Positions 1-10,366 of a DNA stretch of 64,000 nucleotides are shown in pieces. The stretch is from assembly GCA_021234155.1 (NCBI GenBank), contig JAJEKV010000002.1, positions 41,717,203 through 41,781,202 of the forward strand. Direction: 5' to 3'. The stretch comes from Isoetes taiwanensis. Taxonomy: Eukaryota; Streptophyta; Lycopodiopsida; Isoetales; Isoetaceae. The first letter of the stretch is position 1; the number at the start of each line of letters is the position of its first letter. The notes beneath the pieces are model-generated. The model saw only the letters and a list, made by a program, of their open reading frames with translations, was not told the DNA's origin and searched no databases. Made by a program: the position numbers and the translations under genes.

Positions 1-240
1 GTCTGGCAGGAGCCATGACATCTGAACCAGTCTGGAAATCAGCTGTTTGAGGCAATAAGCCACATGCAAAACAGTTGATGCTATACACCTATGGAAAGAG
101 CTCAGAGCAAACTTTCCAACGAGCCCAAGTACGCCAAAATCTGACACCAGATAAGAGAGATATCGCCTATCAAAGTTTCGCCGTCAGAACCCAAGCTTCA
201 GGCGCCAGGCCACCGCTTCCGTCAAGAATCACTTTTGACA
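1..240. other. Unassigned flank
   Basis: No recognisable protein, RNA gene or repeat was found. The open frames here are short and run straight into the polypurine tract that follows. Confidence 0.5.
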
Positions 241-1395
241 CCAAATGTAAGGGGAAAAAGGCACGAAAAAAAAGGAAGAGGAAAAGGGTGAGGAGAAGGG
301 AAGGGAAAATGTCATAGGAAAGGGAAAAGAAGGGGAAGGGGAAGGGGAAGGGAAGGGGAGGGGGAATGTGGAAAAGGGAAAGGGGGGAACAAAAAAGGAC
401 ACTAGGAAAGGGGAAGAGGGAAATGGTGGGGAAAGGATAAAAAGAGAAGCAAAAATGGACATAGGAAGAGGGCAAAGAGTAAAGGGAAGGAAGAAGGGAA
501 GGGAAAAAAAGAAAGAAAAAGAAAAAGGGAAAGGGAAAAGAAAAAAGGGAGGGGGGGGGGAGGGAGAAAGGAAAGGCGAAATGGAAAGGAAAAAAGAGAA
601 GGGAAAAAAAAGGAAGAGAGAAAGGGTGAGGAAAGGGAAGGAATTGGAAAAGAAAAGAGAAAGGAACAAAGGAGGGGGGAAAGGAAGGAAAAAAGATACG
701 GGAAAAATGGGAAGAGGGAAAGGGTGGAAAAAGGGAAGAGAAAAAAAGCACTGAAAAAAGGTGAACACGAGAAAAAGGAGAAGAGAGAAACGGTTGGGAG
801 AGGAGGAAAAAGGAAGGGAAAAAAGCCATCGGGAAAAAGAAAAGGAAAAGGGGAAGGGAAGAAGAAGGGGAAAGGAAAAAAAAAGGGGAGGTGATGGGAG
901 GGGAGGGGAGAAAAATAAAATAGAAAATGGTAAACGGAAAAAAGGAAGACGAAAAGGGGAGGGGAAATAGAAAAAAAGGAAAAGGGAAAAGCAGGGAGTG
1001 GGAAAATGAAACAGGAAAAATAGAAACGTGAAAAAGGGGAAGAAATAAGAAGAATTGGAAAAATAGAATCGTTGGGATGGACAAACAAGAAAAGGAAGAA
1101 GGGAACAAAATGGGTAAAGTGGAAAAATAGAGAGGGGAGGGGAGGGAGGAGCAAAAAAGAAGAGGAAAATAGAAAAAGAAAGGAAAAAAGAGAAAGGGGG
1201 GGAGGGAGGGAGAAAAATGAAAGGGCAAACAAGAATAGGAGAAAAGGAAAGGAAAAAATAAATTAGAAAAAAAGGGAAAGGAGATACGAAAAAGGGAAAC
1301 GGAAAATGAGAGAAATGAGATAGTGGAAAAAAAAAAGTAAATGGGAAAATAGAGAAGGGAAAAGAGGAAAATAAAAAAGGGAAAAGCGCGGAAAG
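241..1395 (+). repeat. Polypurine low-complexity tract
   Basis: About 1.15 kb whose plus strand is almost only A and G, in irregular runs of GGGAAAAGG and GAAAAAGGG. Pyrimidines are rare. There is no fixed period, so it is a degenerate purine-rich tract rather than a clean satellite. The long open frames on both strands (Lys/Glu/Gly-rich on plus, Phe/Ser/Pro-rich on minus) come from composition alone. Such strand asymmetry favours triplex (H-DNA) folding; that is inference. Confidence 0.95.
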
Positions 1396-2250
1396 AAATC
1401 TAAAGGCCGGCTCACCTGCCCGTTCGAGTCCCAAGACGTCCATATAGGCACGTATTCTGGGGCCTAGGGAGTGTCAGACCCATACTTGGCCCACATTCAG
1501 GGACCGTCTATAAGCCTAGCACACTGTAGGAGTCCTGTAGCCATGCTAGGCAAGACCCCATCCCCGTTTCACCATCATACCTGTTGTCTGGTGTTGAACC
1601 ACATCATAGCATCCACAGCCAAGTGGGCTCTTATGCACAGGCCGCAATTCCTGGGTCCTAAGGATGCTAGCTAGAGATATCTCTACTTCTAGGAAGCTTT
1701 CCGGTCCCTACCTTCCCTTAACCCCCAGACATACAGGAGAAGCAGAAAGAGAGAACACAATCAATATCAAAATATCTATCATCATCTTAGTAACACATAA
1801 AAGAGAAATTAACCATTCCATCTAATCAGAGAAGGGTTAGCTGAAGCACAGACTATCTAGTGACTAGCCGATCTCTTGGCTAGAACCATTGTCACGAAAG
1901 GTTTTCATTCTTCAAGTCTGGTTGCAGTAGCAGGTAGCTCCTCCTTTCTCCAACTTTTCCAAATCGATTTGGGGCAGAATTGGGGGTATGGTCCCAATTT
2001 GCCCTCCAAACTTAGCAAGTTCCCCCTGGGATTCGGGCCAAGTGGCACTGCCTAATTGGCTGACTTTTGCTACTTAATAACCTAATTAGCCTAATTAGGT
2101 TATTTACTCACTAATACTTTAGCGTAACTAATAAAAACTCTTTTAGGTTAACCCAAGTTATCTCCTATTGATCACAAGGGTCTACTTATACCCTGGTGAT
2201 GTGTCATAGTATGTATACGTATACCATATAAATATATGGAACGTCACACG
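1396..2250. other. Non-coding spacer
   Basis: Mixed-composition DNA. A short AT-rich stretch near 2,080-2,110 repeats CTAATTAG-like words. I see no gene or element. Confidence 0.5.
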
Positions 2251-2252
2251 TA

Positions 2253-3510
2253 TTTTTCCATTATGCTTAAGGGCACATGAATATACCCTAAGCATCCATA
2301 GGATTTAAGCATACCATAATCTATATTTTCTTTATTATTGGACCATACCAGCTCTGGAATATTACCTCTTAAACTAGAGGTTGGAAGTCTGTTCTGAACA
2401 TGATGTTTTTAATGCTTCCTCCCACAATTTATTTGGCAAACCTGAGAATTTTAGCATTGATCTTACTGCATCAAGCAATGTTCTATTCTTCCTTTCAGCA
2501 ATTCCATTTTTCTGTGGAGTATGCCTACATGTCAACTGTCCTCTAATTCCTTTAGCCCTGCAAAAAGAGTCAAATTGAGTGGATAAATATTCTCCTCCTC
2601 TATCTGATCTTATGCATCTTAATTTTCTGTTTGTTTGTCTCATTTCTGAGACATACATTTTGAAAGCTTCAAGAGGTTGGGATTTTCGTGTCAAACAATA
2701 TCCTTTGCATTTTCTACTATGATCATCTATAAATGTTATAAAATATCTCTTCCCATTTCTGCTTCTAACATTTAGAGGGCCACACAGATCTGTATGTACT
2801 AGATCTAAAACTCCTTCAGCTCTTTTGTGTGATTTTAGAAATGGTAATCTAGTAATTTTACCCAACATGCATCCCTCACATATGCATTTATGGTTTTCTG
2901 GTATATCACAGTCTATAAGGCCCTTTTTTGCCATAAACTTCACATTATTATAATGTGTATTAGCAAGCCTGTTATGCCAAGTCTCCATATCAGTCATTAG
3001 TATAGCATTAACTCCATCAATAAGACCATTTTCAATTTGAAACAGATTCCCAACTCGATTTGCCAAAAATTTCAATTTATTATCCATAAAAATCTTACAA
3101 ACTTTCTTCTCAAAGAAGATTTTATATCCCAAGTCTACTAACTGGCACACTGACATTAATTTTTTTATCAAGCTAGGAACACATAATACACTTTCAATAT
3201 TAACTATATTTCCATCAAGATCCAGCAGCTCCAACATCCACATCCTTCTATAGCTTGCAAATCTCCATTTCCAACTTGTACATGTTTTGACTTGACTGAA
3301 GTTTGATTCTTAAGCATATCCAGAGATCTTATACTGATCTCTCAGCTCCATTATCAACTACAATAACAGAATTTTTGCCATTAATTTTAGAGCCAACATC
3401 ATTTAATGAGCAAGTACAATTTACCTCATCATCACTTGGTTCTTCCTTTTCTTTGACTTCTGTTTTTTCTTGAGCAATGTGTACACCTGCAGGTCCTCCT
3501 TTCCTTCAAA
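2253..3510 (-). pseudogene. Copia-0 protease-integrase fragment
   Basis: Reading on the minus strand from about 3,500: a degenerate aspartic-protease motif (VVDNGAERS instead of the usual LDSGA), a GAG-pre-integrase domain (MTDMETWHNRLANTHY, CEGCMLGK), then the integrase core with HTDLCGPL, FITFIDDHSRK, IRSDRGGEY and TPQKNGIAERKNR. These carry the expected D, D and E positions. The frame breaks near 2,374 and again in the protease part. The fragment ends at about 2,253 within the integrase C-terminal region, with no RT downstream. Confidence 0.85.
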
Positions 3511-3534
3511 ACCTCTCCTTTCCTTTCCTTTCCG

Positions 3535-3697
3535 CTTGTCTAGTATCATCATTACTGCAAAGGTTTTTCCCTTGAAAACCTCTCGAGGCAGGGGTTTTTT
3601 AATCCTAGTAGTAATAATTGTATAAGCCCATTGTATGGGTCCCATGACCTATTGGTCTCCGTGGACGTTAAAAAAACTATTCTATTCTATTCTTCCA
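3535..3697 (+). mobile_element. LINE 3' end fragment with (TATTC)n tail
   Basis: About 160 bp that match the 3' ends of the LINE copies at 16,779 and 28,390 but lie in the opposite orientation. The order is a GTCTAGTATCATCATTACTG block, a stem-loop (GGTTTTTCCC...AAAACC...GGGGTTTTTT), the block TGGGTCCCATGACCTATTGG, then CGTGGACGTTAAAAAA and a (TATTC)3 tail. It splits Copia-0 just after the gag basic tail, so it inserted after Copia-0. It is a strongly 5'-truncated copy with no coding part left. Confidence 0.85.
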
Positions 3698-4637
3698 GAG
3701 GAATATCCTCTTTTAATGTCTCGTCCTCTTCCCCTTTCCCTACCACACTCCTTTTCTTTGGGGCTAGGACACTTAGCACCTATATGGCCTTTTCCTTTAC
3801 AATTATAGCATGTTATTTCTTGTTTCAGTTTAGGACAATTTGGCTTAATATGCCTTGCCTCATAACAATTGTAGCATACTGCCTTATCTCCTTGAAATTT
3901 CTTTTTCTTTCCAGCATATAGAATTTCAGTTGTATTTTCTACTTCTCTCATTAACTTATTCTGCTCTACCTCAGTCCTTAGCATGTTTTCAGCCTCTTCC
4001 CTATTATTAGCAACATTTCTAATTAAAAGAGACAGCTGTGAATTTGAACTTACTGCTCGAGCAATGGCCAACATTATAAATCTTTCTGATAGGACAACTC
4101 CTGCACCATCTAGGTCACCTACAAGGTTATCAAATTTATTAAAGAAATCTGAGACTTCCTCATCTTCATTGTACTTCAGATTTCTTAGCTCCTTTTCTAA
4201 CACATCTATTTGTGATGAGCTTTTACTTTCATAATGTTTGAGCAAATAGCTCCACATCTGCTACATACCTCTGAGTTTGAGTTGAATTGTAGGTCCAACC
4301 TTGCTCGTGATTATGCCCCTTGCTTCTTAATCTTTGTAGACAGTGCATTTGATGAAGGCACTGTCCTTTCTTCACTTGCAATCTCTGCAACAGACCTACT
4401 TCTTGAGGTCACTGAGGTAGAGTCACCTCCTCCAACTGCTGAGTTTATAGCTGCCATGCTGCTAGATGCACCACCTGCACTAGTAGCTACTACATCCATT
4501 TGAGTTGGATCAACAATCTCCCATAGATCCTCAACATCCAATATGTGCTGAATTTGATCTTTCCACACTTGGAACCCAGATCCTCCATTGTATACTTGAA
4601 TTGCACTTAATAAACCTGCTCCAAATCTTGTTGCCAT
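3698..4637 (-). pseudogene. Copia-0 gag (broken)
   Basis: The capsid-like N-terminus (MATRFGAGLL, then a GFQVWKDQIQHIL motif) reads from the ATG at 4,637. A frameshift lies between about 4,257 and 4,311. The second part continues through the UBN2-like region (SSQIDVLEKELRNLKY, FFNKFDNLVGDL) to two CCHC zinc knuckles, CYNCYEARHIKPNC and CYNCKGKGHIGAKC, which in this family bind genomic RNA. A basic RGRGRDIKRG stretch follows and is cut by the LINE insertion. The first knuckle has an odd spacer (EARH rather than xxGH) but keeps the CCHC spacing. Not functional as it stands. Confidence 0.85.
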
Positions 4638-4796
4638 TTTACTAGCTCTGATTAGCAATTTAACTGATGTTCAGACATTCACTATATACAAAGCACCTTT
4701 TAGCAATGCAATTCAAATGGTGCATAAAGATATTTCAACCATAAGAGTTTAGAACCTGATCTTCATATTTATGTCCAAAGGCTATCATAAACATTA

Positions 4797-4839
4797 CATT
4801 CTTAGGATGGGTCCTATGGCACAAACAAGTGGCCGATAG
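4797..4839 (+). repeat. 43-bp direct repeat, copy 1
   Basis: A 43-bp block (starts CATTCTTAGGATGGGTCC, ends AAGTGGCCGATAG) that recurs at 5,950-5,992 with two substitutions. The copies are 1.11 kb apart and flank a region of minisatellite and unassigned DNA. They may mark the ends of one unit, or be two copies of a dispersed motif. Confidence 0.85.
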
Positions 4840-5064
4840 TGAAGTGGTGTTCTCATTGAGCTTTTGTAAAATCTTTGAGTACATATTGATCCCCCTACTA
4901 GGGGATAGAAAATCTGAAATGCTTGAAAAACTGAACATGCTCCGAAATTAGACAATTTATCGAGAGCATGATAAAACTGAAGAGTGCTAGATAAAAGACG
5001 ATCGTTCCGCTATTGGTATATGCAAATGTGAGAAAACCGACTACCGCTCCTCATCGAGATGAGA

Positions 5065-5100
5065 AACCCTGCCCTTTCGGGTTTTCGAGGAAACCCCTAA
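5065..5100 (+). other. Stem-loop like the LINE 3'UTR hairpin
   Basis: AAACCCTGCC...GGGTTTTCGAGG resembles the stem-loop found in the 3' regions of the three (TATTC)n LINE copies (3,573-3,602, 16,887-16,925, 28,490-28,530). No TATTC tail is attached. It could be a diverged relative or chance similarity in a GC-rich hairpin. Confidence 0.35.
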
Positions 5101-5321
5101 TGAAGAACGGTCGCCAATGCTCTCATTGAATGCCACCAGCATAGTCGGCCAAGAAGTGAGCCGTTGCAAACATGATGGCGCTGACAACCGAGAGAACTGC
5201 AAAAAAAGATCTGCACTAGAAAGGCTGAAAACGAGAATGACCCATCAGAAAGTTAGGAGCTTTAAGCCAGGGCCTGTTCCAAACTGTAATTGTGTAAAAA
5301 ATAATATAATAGCACTCGGAG

Positions 5322-5600
5322 GCTTCAAGGCCATGCCGAGGAAGAAACAACAGCCGACCAACCAGGAACTGTCCACGGAATGACCATCGCAGAAAAAACA
5401 TCTGATTAGTGCTGCCTCGGAGGCTACATTGCCACGCGGAGAGAAAATGAAAAGGAAGAAAACCTTGGAGGCTACAGTGCCACGCCAAGAAAGAACAAAA
5501 TAATAAATATGCCTCGGAGGCTACAGTGCCATATCGAGAAAGAAAAATAATAATAAGTATGCATCCGAGGCTACAGTGCCACGCCGAGAAAAAAATGAAG
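5322..5600 (+). repeat. Degenerate ~50-bp minisatellite (CGGAGGCTACAGTGCCACGC)
   Basis: Five units share the core CGGAGGCTACAGTGCCACGC followed by (C/G)GAGAAAGAA: near 5,322, 5,412, 5,464, 5,515 and 5,567. Spacing is about 50-90 bp and the units have diverged. Short open frames through it are by-products. A similar GGAGGCT word recurs in the tandem block at 18,430-18,540. Confidence 0.85.
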
Positions 5601-5949
5601 CATCAAAATCTCTACACTTACAAAAAACATAGAAACGACTCATGGAGGATGTCAGAAGCTGCGAGCAACCTTAGAGGTATAGAAAATAGACAAAAAATAA
5701 AGATGACCAACCGACCAAAAAGAAATGGAGCAACTTCCACAATAAAACGGAATAATGGAAAACAGAAAATAGACATGGCCTAATGTAGGGAACCATCATG
5801 GGAGAGAGGGTGAGGGAAACTGGTAGGACAAAGAAGGAGGAGAACACTAGCTCAAGAGAACGCCGATGAATGAACATGGAAGAAGAGGCAGAATAAATAG
5901 GAGATGTGAGGTGAGGTGTCCCCATCCAAGGAATGTCGTTGAACTGTGG

Positions 5950-5992
5950 CATTCCTAGGATGGGTCCTATGACACAAACAAGTGGCCGATAG
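5950..5992 (+). repeat. 43-bp direct repeat, copy 2
   Basis: Second copy of the block at 4,797-4,839, in the same orientation, differing at two positions (C for T and A for G). Confidence 0.85.
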
Positions 5993-5999
5993 AAAACAG

Positions 6000-7200
6000 A
6001 GCAAACTAAGCTGACGGGAGTAAAAGAAGATGAAACAAATGAAGGGAGAAAATGGTAAATATGTTGGCTAGACTACAAGACATCAATGGAACAGGAGAGA
6101 TAACAGAGATACCAAAAAAAAAAACTTTTTACAGTCTGTTTCCAGACTCCCAACCTTAATATTTCTTTCAGAAATACCAAGCTTGCAATTAGCAACCCTA
6201 GAAATTTTACAGGATTCGATTTCTAGGCCAAAGACAAAGTTAAAACAATCAATAATAGACTACACATGTTGTAAAGACAAATAAATTTGTAATTTCTATT
6301 TCAATTATCAATTATACATATCCAAGATTTGATCACAACCATAATCATATAGATTTCTGAAAATACTATCACTGTTTTGCATAAACTATTCTTCATAATT
6401 TTTAGAAATGTAGAATTCCAGATGGAACGTGCTTACTTGATATCTTGAAATATATAACCATAGCTTAATAAACATCAAAGCTTGGAGCAAGAAAACCTGG
6501 TTACCTGCAGTTAAACAACCAAACATTAGCCAGGGTAGGGTAATTAAGGCAGAACTGACAGGTAAGCTATAGGTTTTCTTGGGTTCATCCCCTTCACCAA
6601 GCCACAATGTTTGATGACATAAATGTGCAAGTTAAATTTTAGGATCTGCTTAGTCCCTCCTGTTCCCCATTACCAGGTTAAATTTGGGTTAAATCTGCAT
6701 TTTACAACCAGATCTCCACATACCACCTGAACTTTTACCATGAAGTCTTCACCTTTTAGCCTTATATACTTTCATCCATATGGTGCAAATAAACTAGCAA
6801 GCTTCCTAGCCTATGTTCAAAATCAGTTAAAACTAGATATAGTGATTAGATGTTCATGCTTACAACTTGTAAATCTTCTATAATTTTGCTACGCAAAACC
6901 CCTAGTGTGTGCAGATCATGGAGAATCCCACATTATACTCATATAATACACAAATCTTACCATTCTTGTAAATCAGCATAAGTCTACTCAAATTTTTTAA
7001 TATTATACATCAAGGATTTCTATGCCCATTATGGCCCACAACCTGGTATCCAGCCAGACATCCCTAATTCAGATCTGATGGATTTCATTTTTATATATTA
7101 TTCATGAAGTATCTCAGATCTTACCCTGTCATTAACTATTCCTAAGAGATCTACATTCCCATATTATGTATTATCATCTTTGCATTCATAGACATTCACA
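6000..7200. other. AT-rich non-coding stretch
   Basis: No gene or repeat seen. It precedes the first recognisable exon of the KIN-12-like pseudogene and may be intron or 5' flank of it. Confidence 0.4.
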
Positions 7201-7204
7201 AATC

Positions 7205-9178
7205 TGAAGGGAAAAGGGAGTTGCTTTATACGCGACTGCAAAGTGTCAATGCCAATTCTGCACTTCATATCAAGCAGTTAGAGCAGATTTTGGTCGAAAG
7301 AGAAGCAGAGGTACTGTTTTACCAGATAAAACAAGATGCACTCGAAACTGCTCTTGACAAGCTCCAGCGTTTAAATGAGGAAAGACGAAACAACCATGAT
7401 GCTCTTGTAGGGGCAAGGGCAGAGATAGGTTGCTTACAAAATCAGAAACATTTGATGCTTGCGGAAATAGTTACACAGCTTCAAGTTGCTCAAGTTCAGT
7501 TGGGGGGAAGGAACGAGTTCCTTGCGGTTAGTATATGGCTTTATACGTTTCTCTATTTTAGATGTCTATCAACAAAACATTAATTGAGTACATCGACAGG
7601 TTGATGAGTTTGAAAGCCTTCTACCAGAAGTAAGGAGCGCACTGAATGACATCATAAAGAGCAATATATAGTTATCAGGGTTGGTAGCAAGGGTTTTTCA
7701 TTGCTAACTATAAGCATTGTAAATATCGTATCTCATCTTTTTCAGGCAGCTAGAAGTTCTTCAACTGGAGACGAATAATATGTGGTCTAGAAATGAAAAA
7801 CAACTGCATGACATTGAGATGCTAGAGGTAATAAGACTATTCTTCATATTGTTTTCCTCAATGAAAATTGCAGGCAAGCATGCATATAGTTGGTTGTATA
7901 AGTTAATTGCAGTGTTCTTTATAATAAACATGGTAATAATCATATTATGAATGTTCTTCAAGTAGAGCTGGATAAAAAGAGAAATGAACTCGAAGTTCTA
8001 GAAGGCTTTAATAAAATATTGCTTGCTCAAAGCATGCAGATCGAAGACGACTTAAACCAGTGAAATCTCAATTTGAAAAAATTACTAAGTCCTGATGATT
8101 TAGAATATGCATCCTCAAATTTTGACTTACATGAGTTACCTTCAGCATCGTTTGCACTAATACAAGGAGCATTGGAAGCACATAAGCAAGGTATCGTAGA
8201 CGTGGATGCCAGCAAATGGTCAGATACTTATAAAAAGCTGGATGGGCATTGTTCAAAGCTGTCAAATGCTTGGTGGTTGTTGAAAATGTCCCCTTAGGTA
8301 CTTTGGAAAAATGTGGATTCTCTTGTAAGCCAGAACACATATTTGAGGCAGGCAGCGAAAGAACTGAAGCTCAAACGTGACCTTGAGAGAAAAAAGTTGC
8401 AAGTCTTGAAAGTGAGCTAGCTGCAAAGACTACTCAGTTTGAAAGTGTGCAATCTGCTTCTTCTTTGAAAGGGACTGAAATTTTTAACTTAAATGCCATT
8501 ATACACTCTCTCATGCAGGATATAGAAGGATTGAAGTCAAAAAATAGCCGTCTTGTAGATGATATATCTAGTAAGTACGAGACCATGACTATAATTCATA
8601 TTGAGCTTGATTTAAAGATGGCAGAAATTGAGAAGATGCAAATTTCCATTGAGAAGCTTAAAGAAAAACATGCAGAATCCTTACATGCATTAAGTGTAAT
8701 GCAAATTGCCCATAAATAGAATATGGATTCTCTCAATGCGGACATCGTTAAGTTAAAAAGAAAGATTGAAGACATGCAAACTGTGGAGGAACTTGAGAGC
8801 ATAGTTAATGCACTGGAAAATCAGGTATATGGAAGACAAAACCAGCTTCTTTTCCAAATACTCATGCGAATTTCTCATCTCCCTTGTTAAATTTTATTAG
8901 GTGGGAAAAGCTAAAGAAGAAGCAGAAATGCACCGTCTCTTGAAAGAGGATCTTGAAAGGGAGGTAAATGGGTTAACAAACCTGCAGATCCAACGACACA
9001 GAAATGAAAGGAGGTCTAAATTTTGTTTTAACTTTCATTCTTATAGATCGTTATATAATATGTGTTTATTCATGACATCTGTAGGGAATCCATGAGTGAA
9101 GCAGAGCTTCGACAGATGATACAACTTGTTGATTATGTGAATGAACTAGAGAAAGATGTCTCTGAAAAAGATGAACAG
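7205..9178 (+). pseudogene. KIN-12-like kinesin tail, multi-exon pseudogene
   Basis: A chain of coiled-coil exons with plausible GT-AG borders: about 7,205-7,527 (donor GTTAGT), 7,600-7,630 (after CAG, donor GTAAGG), 7,746-7,829 (donor GTAATA), about 7,963-8,295, 8,299-8,824, 8,902-9,012 and 9,085-9,178. The pair VEELESIVNALENQ / VGKAKEEAEMHRLLKEDLE resembles the tail of plant KIN-12 kinesins, motors of the phragmoplast in cytokinesis. The motor domain is absent. Three lesions make it non-functional as read: TGA at about 8,061, a +1/-1 shift near 8,390, and TAG at about 8,717. The coiled coil is certain and the gene loss clear; KIN-12 is my best match, and another long coiled-coil protein is possible. 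Confidence 0.6.
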
Positions 9179-9329
9179 GTGGTGTTCCATTTCATGGTCT
9201 CCCATGTTAACAAGGTACCTGGCATGCTAATTCTCTTTTTTATAACAGATACAATCACTAGAGCTTCGGATACGCGGGCGGATTTAGGTTCCCAACTGTT
9301 CGTTATTTTTTTGGGTGACCACCATTGAA

Positions 9330-10365
9330 CTAAGAGGGACCATTGAACCCTAAACCTTGAGTTAAACTATTGCCTTGAATTTTAAGCATGTTTGGGTCAA
9401 GCATAGAATACTTAGAAGTTAATTGGGAGTAGATAATATAAAAATATTGATCTTATGGAACATATGCCTATAGTTCTTAGCCTTCATGTCAAGGAGCTCT
9501 ACAGTCCTCTAGTCCTATGCAACCACTCTACAGGTACAAAAGAAATCCCAGATGTGCAATTTGGCTGAAATCATGTTCAACTAATATGAATTTAGCATTG
9601 GTATGCAACCAACCTTGTGGAGCTTGCAAAATTTGGAGGTTGAATGTAAATGTAGTGATATACTTGACGTAAAAATACGGTTAAGGGTAGGGTCAATGGG
9701 GATTGGACTAGGCGTAAAAGTATGGAATCCGGTATTATTTTTCACCAACACCAGACTGTATACATAGGGGTTTCTATGGGGGGCGAGCCGTATACGAAGG
9801 GGTTTCTCCCGACCCCTGGAACGCACATGCCATATCCCCTTTACATAGAGGTGAACCCCCCGGGGGTTAACAACACTGCCTCCATCAATCTGTACATGAT
9901 TAATTCTGATTTTCAAAAGTTGCATGAACCGTGGGTGTGGAAGTGGGGATAGCGCCAACAAGAACAGTGGGTAGCGGCAATTGTTCCCTGCGAGCAGAAC
10001 ATAACTTTAAGATAGTGGAGAGACTAAGGGAATTTTGATCTTGGCGAGCTCTTCTTGCAGCTCCAAGGGAACGTGTGCTAAGGGATCAGCAGGATCCAAT
10101 GGTGCGGGTGCCTGGGGCATCGAGGCTGAAACTTCCTTGAGGAGTTCAACTTCAACAGCTATATTGGGATACGGCTGAGCGTGTGAGGTGGTCGTAGATG
10201 TGGAGGGCGCTTCCTGACGCTGTTGAGCGCGTGTGGTAACGTGAACATTGGTCAGTGTGCGTCCTTCAGCTGCTTGTATGAGCTTGAGAATACTTTGATG
10301 AACTTTGGGCTAACGTGAGGCATGAGCTTGTCTAGGTCAAGAGCAAAATGTACCATCTTACTTTC
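9330..10365. other. Non-coding spacer
   Basis: No domain recognised on either strand. A minus-strand frame at 9,581-9,961 has no features of a known family. Confidence 0.4.
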
Positions 10366-10366
10366 C

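Larger units (their letters stand above)
2253..4640 (-). mobile_element. Copia-0: truncated Ty1/copia relic
   Basis: Minus-strand copia polyprotein remnant in the order gag, CCHC knuckles, protease, GAG-pre-integrase, integrase core. It stops abruptly near 2,253, just after the integrase C-terminal motif (GCLGYIHVP). Reverse transcriptase, RNase H and both LTRs are missing, so the copy is truncated at both ends. Its gag starts MATRFGAGLLSAI, close to the gags of Copia-1 (MASRFGAGLLNAI) and Copia-2 (MSSRFGAGLLNAI) in this window; all three belong to one lineage. It is also interrupted by a short LINE tail at 3,535-3,697. Confidence 0.9.

Noticed and set aside
170-1443. Long open frames of 276-404 codons on the minus strand (Phe/Ser/Pro-rich) and several Lys/Glu frames on plus
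   Set aside because: They follow only from the polypurine composition, which rarely makes stops; no domain or start context supports them.
3421-3645. Separate 74-codon gene on the minus strand
   Set aside because: The frame fuses LINE 3'UTR antisense with a shifted part of the Copia-0 gag-protease linker.
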